From: Comamonas testosteroni
GTDB taxonomy: Bacteria; Pseudomonadota; Gammaproteobacteria; Burkholderiales; Burkholderiaceae_C
Direction: 5' to 3'
Length of the DNA: 64,000 nucleotides
Assembly (NCBI RefSeq): GCF_003569915.1
Contig: NZ_KZ984450.1
Span: 62,001-126,000, forward strand
Part shown: positions 16,542 through 25,665 of the stretch, piece after piece
How the letters are laid out: every line of letters starts with the position of its first letter
Numbering within the stretch: position 1 is the first letter of the stretch
Notes under the pieces: model-generated
Seen by the model: only the letters and a program-made list of their open reading frames with translations
Told to the model about the DNA's origin: nothing
The model's database searches: none
Translations under genes and position numbers: made by a program

Positions 16542-17027
16542 ATGAACATCACCAAAGACACCGCCGTCACCATCAACTACAAGATTCACGAGCTGCTCAC
16601 CGGCGGCATCGCCGTCAAACTACTGGACAAGGGCGATGTGGCCTACCTGCACGGCGGCTATGAAAACATCTTCGCCAAGGTGGAAGCCGCTCTGGAAGGC
16701 AAGCAAAAAGGCGATACCGTGACCGTGGACCTGGCCGTGGAAGACGCGTTCGGCCCCCGTGACGAAAGCCTGCAGCGCACCATCCCCAAGAGCGAGTTCC
16801 CCGCAGGCGTGAAGGTCGGCGGCCAGCTGCGCGGCACCAACGACCAGGGCCTGCCCCAGATCTATCACGTCATGAAGATCAAGGGCCAGGAAGTGCTGCT
16901 GGACGGCAACCACCCTCTGTCGGGCATGGCCCTGCGCTTTACCGGTCTGGTCAATGATGTGCGTGCAGCCTCGGAAGAAGAAATCGCCCACCGTCACGTG
17001 CACGGTGGCCACGGCCATCATCACTGA
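16542..17027 (+). CDS. slyD: FKBP-type peptidyl-prolyl isomerase SlyD
   Basis: The 161-residue protein has the FKBP/insert-in-flap layout of SlyD: VTINYKIHELLTGGIAVKLL at the start, LHGGYENIFAKVEAALEGK, DAFGPRDESL and a chaperone insert. GNHPLSGMALRFTGLVNDVRAA closes the catalytic part. It ends in a His-rich tail (HRHVHGGHGHHH) able to bind nickel or other metals. SlyD isomerises prolyl bonds and delivers nickel to hydrogenase or urease in enterobacteria; here only the enzyme identity is secure. The tail is shorter than that of E. coli. Confidence 0.9.
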   Translation: MNITKDTAVTINYKIHELLTGGIAVKLLDKGDVAYLHGGYENIFAKVEAALEGKQKGDTVTVDLAVEDAFGPRDESLQRTIPKSEFPAGVKVGGQLRGTNDQGLPQIYHVMKIKGQEVLLDGNHPLSGMALRFTGLVNDVRAASEEEIAHRHVHGGHGHHH

Positions 17028-17029
17028 TA

Positions 17030-17080
17030 TTTTGAGGCTCTAGTCCTTACACTACATAGGCTAGCAGCTATCAAAACAAT
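17030..17080 (+). repeat. Dispersed intergenic repeat, reference copy
   Basis: The order is TTTTGAGGCTCTAGTCCTTA, a variable A/C-rich core with ATAGGCT, then AGCAGCTATCAAAACAATA. Reversed, the copy at 58761-58815 shares GGCTCTAGTCCTTA and ATAGGCTGATAGCTATCAA. Related copies occupy at least ten other gaps, always between genes. Confidence 0.6.
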
Positions 17081-17112
17081 AACGGCCTCTGGACGCAAAT
17101 CCAGAGGCCGTT
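17081..17112 (-). terminator. Rho-independent terminator of purC
   Basis: A 13-base perfect stem, AACGGCCTCTGGA with TCCAGAGGCCGTT, encloses CGCAAA. On the minus strand it is followed by ATTGTTTTG, so it terminates purC; the plus-strand side lacks a T-run. Confidence 0.8.
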
Positions 17113-17136
17113 GTGCATTCAGTCAGCGAGAAAGAC

Positions 17137-18054
17137 TCAGGCTGTCAGACGTTCCAGCGCTTCGCGGTACTTGGCAGCGGTCTTGTCGATCACTTCCTTG
17201 GGCAGGCGGGGGGCGGGAGCCTTCTTGTCCCATGCCTTGCCGTTGACCTGGGCTTGCTCCAGCCAGTCACGCACAAACTGCTTATCGTAGCTGGGAGGGT
17301 TCTCGCCCTTGGCCAGCGCGTCGGCATAGCCTTCCACGGGCCAGTAGCGCGAGCTGTCAGGGGTCAGCACTTCGTCCATCAGCACCAGCGTGCCGTCTTC
17401 GGTCAGGCCGAATTCGAACTTGGTGTCGGCAATGATCATGCCCTTCTGTAACGCGATTTCAGCCGCTTCCTTGTAGATCTGGATCGCGGTGTCGCGGATC
17501 TGGGCGGCCAGCTTCTCGCCCACCATCTCCACGGTGCGCTCGTAAGTGATGTTTTCGTCGTGGTCACCCATCTCGGCCTTGGCGGCGGGGGTGTAGATGG
17601 GCTCGGGCAGCTTGGCCGCGTTGGTCAGGCCGGCGGGCAGCTTCACGCCGCACACCGATTGCGACTCCTGGTATTCCTTCCAGCCGCTGCCGGCCAGATA
17701 GCCACGCACCACGGCCTCGATCAGCACGGGCTTCAAGCGCTTGACCAGCATGGAGCGGCCTTCGACCTGCTTGACCTCTTCGGGCTTGACCACGGACTCG
17801 GGGGCTTCGCCCGTCAGGTGGTTGGGGCAGATATGACCGAGCTTGTCGAACCAGAACAGCGCCATCTGCGTCAGCAGCACGCCCTTGCCGGGAATCGGCT
17901 CGCCCATGATCACGTCAAAGGCCGACAGGCGGTCGGAGGCCACCATCAAGATACGGTCAGTGCCCACGGCATAGTTGTCGCGGACCTTGCCACGCGCCAG
18001 CAGGGGCAGCGAAGCAATGTTGGAAGTGTGCAGAGCAGAAGACTGGGTGGTCAT
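17137..18054 (-). CDS. purC: Phosphoribosylaminoimidazole-succinocarboxamide synthase
   Basis: The 305-residue product starts [19 protein letters not shown]. PurC/SAICAR synthase landmarks follow: [11 protein letters not shown] (ATP loop), [32 protein letters not shown] and [19 protein letters not shown]. It joins aspartate to CAIR in purine synthesis. Its length fits the longer SAICAR synthases of betaproteobacteria and yeast. The frame stays open upstream, but the family N-terminus begins here, in frame with the ATG at 18054. It is transcribed away from hpf across 369 bases in which I see no further gene. Confidence 0.95.
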   Translation of the reverse strand: MTTQSSALHTSNIASLPLLARGKVRDNYAVGTDRILMVASDRLSAFDVIMGEPIPGKGVLLTQMALFWFDKLGHICPNHLTGEAPESVVKPEEVKQVEGRSMLVKRLKPVLIEAVVRGYLAGSGWKEYQESQSVCGVKLPAGLTNAAKLPEPIYTPAAKAEMGDHDENITYERTVEMVGEKLAAQIRDTAIQIYKEAAEIALQKGMIIADTKFEFGLTEDGTLVLMDEVLTPDSSRYWPVEGYADALAKGENPPSYDKQFVRDWLEQAQVNGKAWDKKAPAPRLPKEVIDKTAAKYREALERLTA

Positions 18055-18423
18055 GATCGGGATAGGGGCTGTCCGGCAGTTCAGGCATGCAGCCAGTCGG
18101 CGGGCGCCTGAGGCCCTGAAAGGGGTCTGCCAGCGGGCGGCTGCATAAAAAAGCGATTTTAGCGGCGCACTGCTTCGCAGCGGCAGTGACGGTCTTTGCC
18201 CATAGCGGGCCAAAGCCAGCCATTGTGCGCCCAAACCCAGCCACCCACAAATTCACGCCTAAGGCCCCGCAAAAGTCTGCGCTATCGCTGCGTTTTCGTT
18301 GCCTTTGCGCAGGGCCGGGGGCATAGTGGATTCAGGCAAAGACGAATGCGCATTCCGAACTGCAGGGCTGTGGGCCAGCGCGCCACACAGCAGGTTTTAT
18401 CGAGAGCCAAGGAGTGTTTTGTT
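18055..18423. other. Divergent promoter region between purC and hpf, no gene seen
   Basis: This 369-base stretch must hold the promoters of both purC and hpf. Frames through it are extensions of either gene without family resemblance. I could not identify a convincing sigma-54 or sigma-70 pair or a PurR site by eye. Confidence 0.5.
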
Positions 18424-18783
18424 ATGAATCTGACCATTAGCGGGCATCACCTGGAGGTCACTCCCTCGCTGCGCAGTTACGTCATGGCCAAGCTGGAACG
18501 CATTCTTCGTCACTTCGATCAAGTCGTGGACGTCAAGGTCCTGCTCACAGTCCACAAGCAAAAGGAAAAAGACAAACGACAGCGCGCTGGTTGCACGGTG
18601 CGCGTAAAAGGGCAAGACTTGTTCGTCGAAACCCAGCACTTCGATCTCTACGCCGCCGTGGATGCCCTGGCTGACAAGCTCGATCGTGTGGTGATGCGCT
18701 ACAAGACGCGGCAGCAAGGCGGCCGCTCCATGGTCAAACGACTGGCTCCGACGCAGGTTCCACTCGCGGCGGTGTCAGTTTGA
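18424..18783 (+). CDS. hpf: Ribosome hibernation promoting factor, short form
   Basis: The 119-residue protein begins [20 protein letters not shown], the HPF/YfiA N-terminus, with [21 protein letters not shown] and [21 protein letters not shown] completing the beta-alpha-beta fold. Short HPF binds the 30S decoding site and, with RMF, promotes 100S dimers in stationary phase. AAGGAG precedes the ATG. It is upstream of ptsN and hprK in the same direction, as usual near rpoN in proteobacteria, although rpoN itself is not here. The tail beyond residue 105 is basic and not conserved. Confidence 0.9.
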   Translation: MNLTISGHHLEVTPSLRSYVMAKLERILRHFDQVVDVKVLLTVHKQKEKDKRQRAGCTVRVKGQDLFVETQHFDLYAAVDALADKLDRVVMRYKTRQQGGRSMVKRLAPTQVPLAAVSV

Positions 18784-18857
18784 TGACAGCGAGGCGCAAT
18801 CCCAACGTTTGCGCCGGTTTGGTGCAAGGCTGTCGCCTTGTTACAACGCCAAAAGCG

Positions 18858-18878
18858 CCGCCCTACGGGGCGGTTTTT
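18858..18878 (+). terminator. Rho-independent terminator of hpf
   Basis: CCGCCC (18858-18863), loop TACG, GGGCGG (18868-18873), then five Ts. It separates hpf from ptsN, so ptsN probably has its own promoter. Confidence 0.7.
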
Positions 18879-18939
18879 GATAGTGATCAGGGTTTCCCCA
18901 CGGTTTTCAGCGCTGCGGTGCATAATTGTTGATCACACC

Positions 18940-19413
18940 ATGAATCGCCTAGCCTCTATCCTTCCCGCCGCTCAAGTGCTTGTGAGCGTTGATGTCACCA
19001 GCAAGAAACGCGCTTTCGAGGAAGCGGGTTTGCTCTTTGAGAGCTTGCATGGTCTGTCTCGTGCCCTGATCACCGATAGCCTGTTCGCGCGCGAACGCTT
19101 GGGCTCTACCGGTCTGGGGCACGGAGTTGCAATTCCGCACGGCCGCATCAAGGGTCTCACTGCCCCGATGGCTGCCGTGTTCCAGCTGGCCAGTCCTATC
19201 GGCTTCGACGCCCCTGATGAACAGCCGGTCTGCCTGCTGATCTTCCTGCTGGTGCCTGAAGCCGCGACGCAAAAGCATCTGGAAATCCTGTCCGAAATTG
19301 CTGAGCTGCTCAGCGACAGCCAGTTGCGCGAGCGCCTCAAGTCCTGTGGCGACGCCCAACAGCTGCACAGCATGATTGCCAACTGGCAGTCTTCGGCCGC
19401 TCCAGCGGTCTGA
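18940..19413 (+). CDS. ptsN: PTS IIA-like nitrogen-regulatory protein
   Basis: The 157-residue protein is an EIIA of the Ntr branch. His67 in GVAIPHGRIKG is the phosphorylated His. RERLGSTGLGHG precedes it and CLLIFLLVPEAATQKHLEIL follows, all family landmarks. It takes phosphate from NPr/EI-Ntr and, in E. coli, regulates potassium uptake and the phosphate response. The ATG at 18940 gives MNRLASILPA. hprK follows 137 bases downstream, linking PTS phosphorylation control to this locus. Confidence 0.93.
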   Translation: MNRLASILPAAQVLVSVDVTSKKRAFEEAGLLFESLHGLSRALITDSLFARERLGSTGLGHGVAIPHGRIKGLTAPMAAVFQLASPIGFDAPDEQPVCLLIFLLVPEAATQKHLEILSEIAELLSDSQLRERLKSCGDAQQLHSMIANWQSSAAPAV

Positions 19414-19550
19414 GATGACGCCAGCTCTGCGCACTGATTCAGTGCGCGGGGTTCAAGCTCCCTGCCAGGGCCTTTGCCCGGACACCGAAGTCCTATGATT
19501 TCGGCTCCGGCCAGAGGCCTTTTCCTTGTTTGCGCCACAAGAGGCTCCCC

Positions 19551-20510
19551 ATGAGACCCAGTGCCATCAGTGCCGACGTATTGTTTGAAGCCTTCCGCAA
19601 CTCCAGCCTGCGCTGGCAATGGGTGGCGGGCCTGGGCGCCTCAGAGCGCCGCTTTGACGAAATGGCTGTGCGCTCGGCCCGCTCGGGCGCCGATCTGGTG
19701 GGCTACCTCAACTACATCCACCCTTACCGCCTGCAGGTGCTGGGCGAGCGCGAGATCGCCTATCTGACCAATGCCACCTCACAGGACTGCCTGCGCCGCA
19801 TTGCCCGCATCGTCACACTAGAGCCCCCCGTGCTGGTGCTGGCCGACGGCCAGGAAGCCCCCGATGAGCTGGTTTCCATGTGCGAGCGCGCACATATCCC
19901 GCTGTTTTCCACCAAGGAACAGTCGGCATTTGTGATCGACGTGCTGCGCGCCTACCTGTCCAAGCACTTTGCCGACCGCATCACCATGCACGGTGTGTTC
20001 ATGGACATTCTGGGCATGGGCGTGCTGATTACCGGCGAGTCCGGCCTGGGCAAGAGCGAGCTGGGGCTGGAACTGGTCACACGCGGCAACGGTCTGGTGG
20101 CCGACGATGCCGTGGACCTGTACCGCATCAACCAGACCACCATCGAAGGCAAATGCCCCGAGCTGCTGCAGAACCTGCTGGAAGTGCGCGGCATTGGCCT
20201 GCTGGACATTCGCGCCATCTTTGGTGAGACCTCGGTGCGCCGCAAGATGCGCCTGAAGCTCATCGTGCATCTGGTGCGCAAGGAAACCATGGAGCGCGAA
20301 TACGAGCGCCTGCCCGCTGAGCCGCTGACGCAGGATGTGCTGGGCGTGCCCGTGCGCAAGGTGGTGATCCAGGTGGTGGCTGGCCGAAACATCGCCGTGC
20401 TGGTGGAAGCCGCCGTGCGCAACGCCATTTTGCAGCTGCGCGGCATCGACACCTATCAGGAGTTTGTGATGCGCCACCGCCGCGCGATGGAAAGCGGCGA
20501 GTCGTTCTGA
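19551..20510 (+). CDS. hprK: HPr kinase/phosphorylase
   Basis: This 319-residue protein has the N-terminal MurE-like domain, then the Walker A loop GESGLGKS at 162-169 preceded by the catalytic His147 ([13 protein letters not shown]). The HprK signature [17 protein letters not shown] follows. HprK phosphorylates or dephosphorylates HPr on a serine; in proteobacteria it occurs with ptsN and modulates the PTS-Ntr chain rather than carbon catabolite repression through CcpA. The ATG at 19551 gives [12 protein letters not shown]. The following DUF1501 gene is convergent, six bases away. Confidence 0.93.
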   Translation: MRPSAISADVLFEAFRNSSLRWQWVAGLGASERRFDEMAVRSARSGADLVGYLNYIHPYRLQVLGEREIAYLTNATSQDCLRRIARIVTLEPPVLVLADGQEAPDELVSMCERAHIPLFSTKEQSAFVIDVLRAYLSKHFADRITMHGVFMDILGMGVLITGESGLGKSELGLELVTRGNGLVADDAVDLYRINQTTIEGKCPELLQNLLEVRGIGLLDIRAIFGETSVRRKMRLKLIVHLVRKETMEREYERLPAEPLTQDVLGVPVRKVVIQVVAGRNIAVLVEAAVRNAILQLRGIDTYQEFVMRHRRAMESGESF

Positions 20511-20516
20511 TCCGCC

Positions 20517-21740
20517 TTAGACAAGCTGCAGCTTGCCCGGCTGCGAAGCCGGGAAAATCTGCTGCACTTGCTGCGCATTCAGGCCATACATGCGCGCAAA
20601 CAGCCCGCCCAGCACGGAACGGTATTCGTTGAGCACGGGGTAGTCGCGGTTCTGGAACAGGGCTTTCTCGTTCACCTCGATCTGCTCGCCCAGCACCTGA
20701 CCGCCCGCCTGCGAGGCCAGACTGCCTCCCATGAACCAGTAGACCGTGCCATGGCCATGGTCCGTGCCCTTGTTGCCGTTTTCGCGGAAGGTGCGCCCGA
20801 ATTCACTGATCACCGCCACAACGGTATGACGCCAGACCTCGGCGCCAATCGCCTGTCTGAAAGTGGCAAGCCCCTGACTCAGATCCGACAAGCGATTCGC
20901 CAGATTGCCGCTGGCACCGCCCTGATTCACATGGGTATCCCAGCCACCCACATCAATGAACCCCAGGTCGTACTGATCGCGCATCAGTCCCGCCATGCGC
21001 TGGGCGACCAAGCTAAAGCCCTTGGCACTGATGGCATCACGGCCTGCGGCGTCCATTTTTTCCTGCTGAGCCACACGTTCCACGGCCATTTGCGTGGCAA
21101 AGCCCTCGCGCGCCGCATGTTCCAGGGCCGTGCCCTGGTACATGGAGGAAATGACGGGTGCACGCCCTCCCTGTGTCGCGGCCTTGCTCACCGTGGCCAG
21201 TGACATATTCGCCACATCCACCGAGCCGCGCATCGACAGCGGCATCTGCGCCGTGAATGCCATGGGCAACACACTGCGCTGGCCGTGCCTGTCGGCATGC
21301 AGCACCTGCGCCAGACGGTTGAGAAAGCCAGACTGGTAGCTCCGCCCTCCCTCAAGAGGTTGGCCCAGTTCGATGGAGTCCTGCGTTTCGAAATGGCTGC
21401 GCGACAGGTCATTCGTGCCTGCAAACGGCACAAAACAAGCCTGACCTTGCTCATACAAAGGCAGCAAACTGCTTTGAAGCGCAGGGTGCAGTCCCCATTG
21501 CGAGTTCAGCGGCAGTGCGCCATTCGCTTCACCGGGCCGGGCAATCGCAATCGTCGGCCTGGCCTTGTAATAGAAATCGCTATGGGTGGGCACCAGCAAG
21601 CTATTGCAGTCGTAAGCACCACGCAGAAACACCAGCAAAAAACGTGGCGAGCTGTTTTGCAGTGGGGCAGCCAAGCCATGACCCAGATAGCAGGCCAGCG
21701 GCACGGTGGCGCTCAGACTCAGAAATTGGCGTCTTTGCAT
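20517..21740 (-). CDS. DUF1501 domain protein, exported
   Basis: The 407-residue protein begins MQRRQFLSLSATVPLACY, a Tat/Sec-like signal with an RR pair. Typical DUF1501 blocks follow: RFLLVFLRGAYDCNSLLVPTH, DLSRSHFETQDSIELG, FIDVGGWDTHVNQGG and AVISEFGRTFRENGNKGTDH, with a His/Asp set reminiscent of alkaline-phosphatase/sulfatase folds. The biochemical role is unknown. It is the second gene of a pair with the DUF1800 gene, 11 bases apart. These two families are regularly found together, which supports a shared exported complex. Confidence 0.87.
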   Translation of the reverse strand: MQRRQFLSLSATVPLACYLGHGLAAPLQNSSPRFLLVFLRGAYDCNSLLVPTHSDFYYKARPTIAIARPGEANGALPLNSQWGLHPALQSSLLPLYEQGQACFVPFAGTNDLSRSHFETQDSIELGQPLEGGRSYQSGFLNRLAQVLHADRHGQRSVLPMAFTAQMPLSMRGSVDVANMSLATVSKAATQGGRAPVISSMYQGTALEHAAREGFATQMAVERVAQQEKMDAAGRDAISAKGFSLVAQRMAGLMRDQYDLGFIDVGGWDTHVNQGGASGNLANRLSDLSQGLATFRQAIGAEVWRHTVVAVISEFGRTFRENGNKGTDHGHGTVYWFMGGSLASQAGGQVLGEQIEVNEKALFQNRDYPVLNEYRSVLGGLFARMYGLNAQQVQQIFPASQPGKLQLV

Positions 21741-21751
21741 GGATGGACTCC

Positions 21752-23353
21752 TCAGCGGAACATCATCTCTGGCGATGACAGGAAATAGCTATTCCAGTCC
21801 GCCGGGTTTCTGGCCTGCGAAAGCACCGCCTGCGTAGGCTGGCTCAGAGAAGGCAGGCGCGCCTTGACACTGGCGCGCTGTGCGAGATCAGGGTAAGGCG
21901 GCTTTTCCAGCGGGGCTTTGGGGTCTGTGCGAAACAGCACCGCTCCGCGCAAACCTATTTGCTGCGCCACGCCAAACCGGCTCATCAGTTGACCGGAACT
22001 GGACCAGTCCGACTGCGCCAGCGGAAAGCCGTCCGGTGTTTCTCGCCCATACAGCGGCTGGCCCAGCTGATTGAGCCAGCCCAGCACCGGGCTCACATCA
22101 CTGGCAACGCGCTGGTCGTAAGCCAGACGCACTGCGCTGAGCACATATTGCATGGGGTCCTTGAAGCGCTTGCCAAAGTGCTGCGCAGCTTCCGGCGCGG
22201 TCAACAGGGTGGCCAGAGTCGCCGCAATATCGCCACGGCTGCGTGCAAAGGTCTGGGCCGTGCGCTCCACCAGCGCTGGCGGCGGGTTGTCGCTCACAAA
22301 ATAGACAGCCAGTTTGTGCGCTATGAAATGTGCAGTGGCAGGTGCAGCCACGATATGGTCCAGTGCCTCATCAACCTGAGCCAAACCCTGCTTTTGCAGC
22401 GGCCTGCCCAGAAAGACTTGCGGGGAGTAATCATGGCGGCTGGGATTGAACTCGAAAAAGCCCTGACGCACATAGTCTGCCTGACGATCGGCACGCAGCT
22501 TGGGCGGTGGCGCATCGGCCTCGCGTGTGGTGTAGCCCACGCCGGTCAGCACATGTGCCATGGCCTGCACATCGGCCTGGGTGTAGCCACTGCCCACACC
22601 CATGGTGTGCAACTCCAGCAGTTCACGGGCATAGTTTTCGTTGATGCGCCCTGCCGCATTGCTGGCATTGTCCAGGTACAGCAGCATGGCCGGGTGGCGC
22701 ATGCTGGCACCCAACAGGTCGCGGAAGTTGCCCAGGGCATGCGGTCGAATCGCATGCTCCTCGTAATCACTCACCCACAGCCGCACATCACCCTTGCGCG
22801 TGCTGACGCTGAAGTGATTCATCCAGAACCAGGTCATCTTCTCCTGCAACTGGCGCGAGGAGTACAGCGCACGCCAGATATGGCGCTTCTGGGCCTCCGT
22901 GCTCACCAGATTCAACTGCTTTTGCACCTCCTGGCGCAACCTGGCTGCCTCATCCGGATCCTGGGCTGCACGTATGGCCTGACGCTGGTCTGCTATCTCT
23001 TTTTGCAGCTGCGCCATGGATTTCTGGCTGATGCTCAGGGCGTCTATGCGCTGCTGCACCTCAGCAGGCATGGCCCCCAGGGCAGGTGTTAGTTGTGTGG
23101 TCAGCCATGCCTTTAGCCCCTGTTGTTCCAGCTGTGCTGCATCATGGTCGCTCCCGCCCCAAGTAAGGCGATCCAACCATTGTTGACGCTGCGAAACATT
23201 GAGTACGCTAGGTAAAGAGCTGCCACTCAACACCTCTATCACCTGTGAGCTGATATGGCCAAGTGAATGCTGCGGCAACGGCGCGCAAGCGGCCAAAGCA
23301 GCGAGCGCTACAAAGATCACACTTCGACGGAAAGATAGGCGCACTGGTCGCAT
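21752..23353 (-). CDS. DUF1800 domain lipoprotein
   Basis: I choose the ATG at 23353 because AAGGTGG lies seven bases upstream; the ATG at 23359 is too close to it. The 533-residue protein begins MRPVRLSFRRSVIFVALA with lipobox LAAC. DUF1800 landmarks are RLTWGGSDHDAAQLEQQGL, WFWMNHFSVSTRKGDVRLWV, YLDNASNAAGRINENYAREL and ELHTMGVGSGYTQADVQ. A coiled-coil-prone stretch lies around residues 110-160. Function is unknown. It is promoter-proximal to the DUF1501 gene. Confidence 0.85.
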   Translation of the reverse strand: MRPVRLSFRRSVIFVALAALAACAPLPQHSLGHISSQVIEVLSGSSLPSVLNVSQRQQWLDRLTWGGSDHDAAQLEQQGLKAWLTTQLTPALGAMPAEVQQRIDALSISQKSMAQLQKEIADQRQAIRAAQDPDEAARLRQEVQKQLNLVSTEAQKRHIWRALYSSRQLQEKMTWFWMNHFSVSTRKGDVRLWVSDYEEHAIRPHALGNFRDLLGASMRHPAMLLYLDNASNAAGRINENYARELLELHTMGVGSGYTQADVQAMAHVLTGVGYTTREADAPPPKLRADRQADYVRQGFFEFNPSRHDYSPQVFLGRPLQKQGLAQVDEALDHIVAAPATAHFIAHKLAVYFVSDNPPPALVERTAQTFARSRGDIAATLATLLTAPEAAQHFGKRFKDPMQYVLSAVRLAYDQRVASDVSPVLGWLNQLGQPLYGRETPDGFPLAQSDWSSSGQLMSRFGVAQQIGLRGAVLFRTDPKAPLEKPPYPDLAQRASVKARLPSLSQPTQAVLSQARNPADWNSYFLSSPEMMFR

Positions 23354-23480
23354 AGACATACCACCTTGAGCATTCGCACAGCGATGACAAAGCATAGTTT
23401 TACTCAACTGAATTTAGGCTTAAGCGTCAGCAAATAACGGGATTGATCACTCCCCAAGAAATTTTCATTCGGAAACACAA

Positions 23481-23510
23481 AAGGGCAGAGCACTTTCATG
23501 CTCTGCCCTT
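23481..23510 (-). terminator. Rho-independent terminator of fur
   Basis: The 12-base stem AAGGGCAGAGCA/TGCTCTGCCCTT encloses six bases. On the minus strand it continues into TTGTGTTT, 21 bases past the fur stop. Confidence 0.8.
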
Positions 23511-23530
23511 GATGAATGAGAGTGCCGGAT

Positions 23531-23959
23531 TTACTTGGCAGCCGCGCGCGCTGCGCATTCGGCGCATTGGCCGTACAGCGCCATGGAGTGATCCTGAATG
23601 ACCCAGCCCTTGTCCTTGGCGATCAGCTTCTGGCGGTTTTCGATCTCGGCGTCATAGAACTCTTCGACCTTGCCGCAGCTGGTGCAGACGAAGTGGTCAT
23701 GGTGCTGGCCTTCGTCGAGTTCGTAGACGGCCTTGCCGCTTTCAAAGTTGCTGCGGATCAGGATGCCGGCCTGCTCGAACTGGGTCAGCACGCGGTAGAC
23801 GGTGGCCAGACCGATGTCGGAGCGCTCGTCCAGCAGCACACGGAAGACGTCTTCTGCCGTCATGTGGCGCTGGGCACCTTTCTGGAAGATTTCCAGGATC
23901 TTCAGACGCGGCAATGTGGCCTTGAGGCCTGTGCTTTTCAGTTCATCAATATTTTTCAT
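23531..23959 (-). CDS. fur: Ferric uptake regulator
   Basis: The 142-residue protein begins [20 protein letters not shown]. The winged helix covers about 10-80 ([31 protein letters not shown]). The metal-binding HHDH is at 86-89, and the structural zinc Cys pairs are at 92/95 and 132/135. Fur represses iron-uptake genes when loaded with Fe(II). It is divergent from bamE, a classic arrangement in beta- and gammaproteobacteria. No canonical Fur box was convincing in its own promoter by eye. Confidence 0.95.
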   Translation of the reverse strand: MKNIDELKSTGLKATLPRLKILEIFQKGAQRHMTAEDVFRVLLDERSDIGLATVYRVLTQFEQAGILIRSNFESGKAVYELDEGQHHDHFVCTSCGKVEEFYDAEIENRQKLIAKDKGWVIQDHSMALYGQCAECAARAAAK

Positions 23960-24096
23960 GTCGCTGTCTCTTGGTGGACTAAGGGCACATATGCAAGACC
24001 TTGCCAGACCGGGAGCACCAAGCTTTACACCCTGGTGGGAGGGAATCTCCGGGGGCTGACAGAGCCTGCCGCTACAATGAACCTGATCATATCCCT

Positions 24097-24654
24097 ATGC
24101 CATTACCCATGCATGTTCAAGCCCGTAGCCGCGCAGGTCTGGCCCTGACGTTGGCAATCGCAGCGGCACTGGCCGGCTGCAACAGTATCGATGGTGCAGC
24201 GCACCGTGTCGCCAATGTCATTACTCCCTACAAGATAGAAGTGGTGCAGGGCAATTTTGTGTCCAAGGAACAGGTGCAGGCACTGCAGCCCGGCATGAGC
24301 CGCCAGCAGGTGCGCGACATTCTGGGTACGCCGCTGGTGACCAGCGTTTTCCACGCCGACCGCTGGGAATACGTCTTCACCATCAAACGCCCCGGCGTGG
24401 ACCCGCAGGTGCGCAAGCTGACGGTGTTCTTCCAGGGTGACAGCTTTGCCCGCGCAGAAGGCGACGAGATGCCTTCCGAGGCCGAGTTCGTGGCCAGCCT
24501 GCAAGGCATGAAGGGCAAGCCCAAGGTGCCTCAGCTGGAAGCCACCGAAGCGCAGCTGGCCAAGTTCCCGGTTCGCAACAATGATGACAGCGCCAACGCC
24601 CCTGCCATCACCGCACCGGCTGCCACCAGCTACCCTCCGCTGGAATCGCGCTAA
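24097..24654 (+). CDS. bamE: Outer membrane protein assembly factor BamE
   Basis: The 185-residue lipoprotein has lipobox LAGC with the lipid Cys near residue 28. The BamE/SmpA domain follows: VVQGNFVSKEQVQALQPGMSR, QVRDILGTPLVTSVFHADRW, YVFTIKRPG. BamE helps BamA and BamD insert beta-barrel proteins. About 65 extra C-terminal residues (Ala/Pro-rich) exceed E. coli BamE. Starts at 24097 and 24109 are both in frame (MPLPMHVQARS); no clear ribosome-binding site decides. It is divergent from fur. Confidence 0.92.
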   Translation: MPLPMHVQARSRAGLALTLAIAAALAGCNSIDGAAHRVANVITPYKIEVVQGNFVSKEQVQALQPGMSRQQVRDILGTPLVTSVFHADRWEYVFTIKRPGVDPQVRKLTVFFQGDSFARAEGDEMPSEAEFVASLQGMKGKPKVPQLEATEAQLAKFPVRNNDDSANAPAITAPAATSYPPLESR

Positions 24655-24671
24655 GCAGCCTGAATTCAGAG

Positions 24672-24730
24672 CCCAATCGGCCTGAAGTCTGTATGTTGAT
24701 TGCGCAATGCGCTCCTGTTTTCGATAGCGC
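24672..24730 (+). repeat. Degenerate dispersed repeat upstream of dapB
   Basis: The segment AATCGGCCTGAAGTCTGTAT, a mixed core and TTTTCGATAGC follows the order of the dispersed family, but with weaker matches than the other copies. Confidence 0.3.
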
Positions 24731-24775
24731 TGGCACCGGTGTCAGCGCTTGTTTTCCTGATGAAGTGATAGCGCC

Positions 24776-25606
24776 ATGACCGCATCCCCCTCTTCCACAC
24801 CCCGTCAGCGCGTTGCCGTAGCCGGTGCCTCCGGCCGCATGGGCCATATGCTGATCGAGGCGATTCTGAACAGCAGCGACTGCGAGCTGGCAGCGGCGCT
24901 GGACCGTGCGGACAGCCCCGCCATCGGCACCGATCCTTCGGCCTTTCTGGGCAAGCCCAGTGGCCTGAAGATCGAAAGCGATCTGCGCGCTGCGCTGTCC
25001 AAGGCCGATTGCCTGATTGACTTCACGCGCCCTGAAGGCACGATGGAGCATCTGGCCGTGGCGGCCGAGCTGGGCGTGAAGGTCGTGATCGGCACCACGG
25101 GCTTCAGCGACGCGCAAAAAGCCCAGATCGCCGAATACGCCAAGAAGACGGCCGTGGTGCTGTCGGCCAATATGAGCGCGGGCGTGAACGTCACCTTCAA
25201 GCTGCTGGAGATGGCAGCCAAGGCGCTCAAAGAAGGCGGCTACGACATCGAAATCATCGAAGCCCACCACAAGCACAAGGTCGACGCCCCCTCGGGCACG
25301 GCACTGAAGATGGGCGAGGTGATTGCCGAAGCCCAGGGCACGAATCTGGCCGACCGCGCCGTGTACGAGCGCTATGGTCACACCGGCGCACGCGTGGAAA
25401 ACACCATCGGCTTTGCCACCGTGCGCGGCGGCGATATCGTGGGCGACCACACCGTGCTGTTTGCCGGTACTGGCGAGCGCATCGAGATCTCGCACAAGTC
25501 CAGCAGCCGCGCCGGTTACGCCAATGGCAGCCTGCGTGCCGTGGGCTACCTGGCCGACAAGAAGACCGGCCAGTACGATATGTACGATGTACTGAACCTG
25601 CGCTGA
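24776..25606 (+). CDS. dapB: 4-hydroxy-tetrahydrodipicolinate reductase
   Basis: The 276-residue protein shows the N-terminal nucleotide-binding GASGRMG (17-23), the central IGTTGFSD and the catalytic [20 protein letters not shown] around residues 158-177. [16 protein letters not shown] and [16 protein letters not shown] complete the family signature. It reduces hydroxy-tetrahydrodipicolinate with NAD(P)H in lysine and diaminopimelate synthesis. The gene lies after bamE on the same strand and ends in a clear terminator before the ExbB-like gene. Confidence 0.96.
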   Translation: MTASPSSTPRQRVAVAGASGRMGHMLIEAILNSSDCELAAALDRADSPAIGTDPSAFLGKPSGLKIESDLRAALSKADCLIDFTRPEGTMEHLAVAAELGVKVVIGTTGFSDAQKAQIAEYAKKTAVVLSANMSAGVNVTFKLLEMAAKALKEGGYDIEIIEAHHKHKVDAPSGTALKMGEVIAEAQGTNLADRAVYERYGHTGARVENTIGFATVRGGDIVGDHTVLFAGTGERIEISHKSSSRAGYANGSLRAVGYLADKKTGQYDMYDVLNLR

Positions 25607-25618
25607 GGCGCTGATTGC

Positions 25619-25643
25619 AAAAGGGCCTTGATGGCCCTTTTCT
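25619..25643 (+). terminator. Rho-independent terminator of dapB
   Basis: AAAAGGGCC (25619-25627), five-base loop, GGCCCTTTT (25633-25641). It ends about 20 bases before the next start codon, so some read-through into exbB is possible. Confidence 0.75.
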
Positions 25644-25665
25644 GTTTTGGAGCGAGGTTTTGGCA

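Noticed and set aside
18055-18423. Sigma-54 promoter of hpf
   Set aside because: No GG-N10-GC match with the expected flanks was found by eye.
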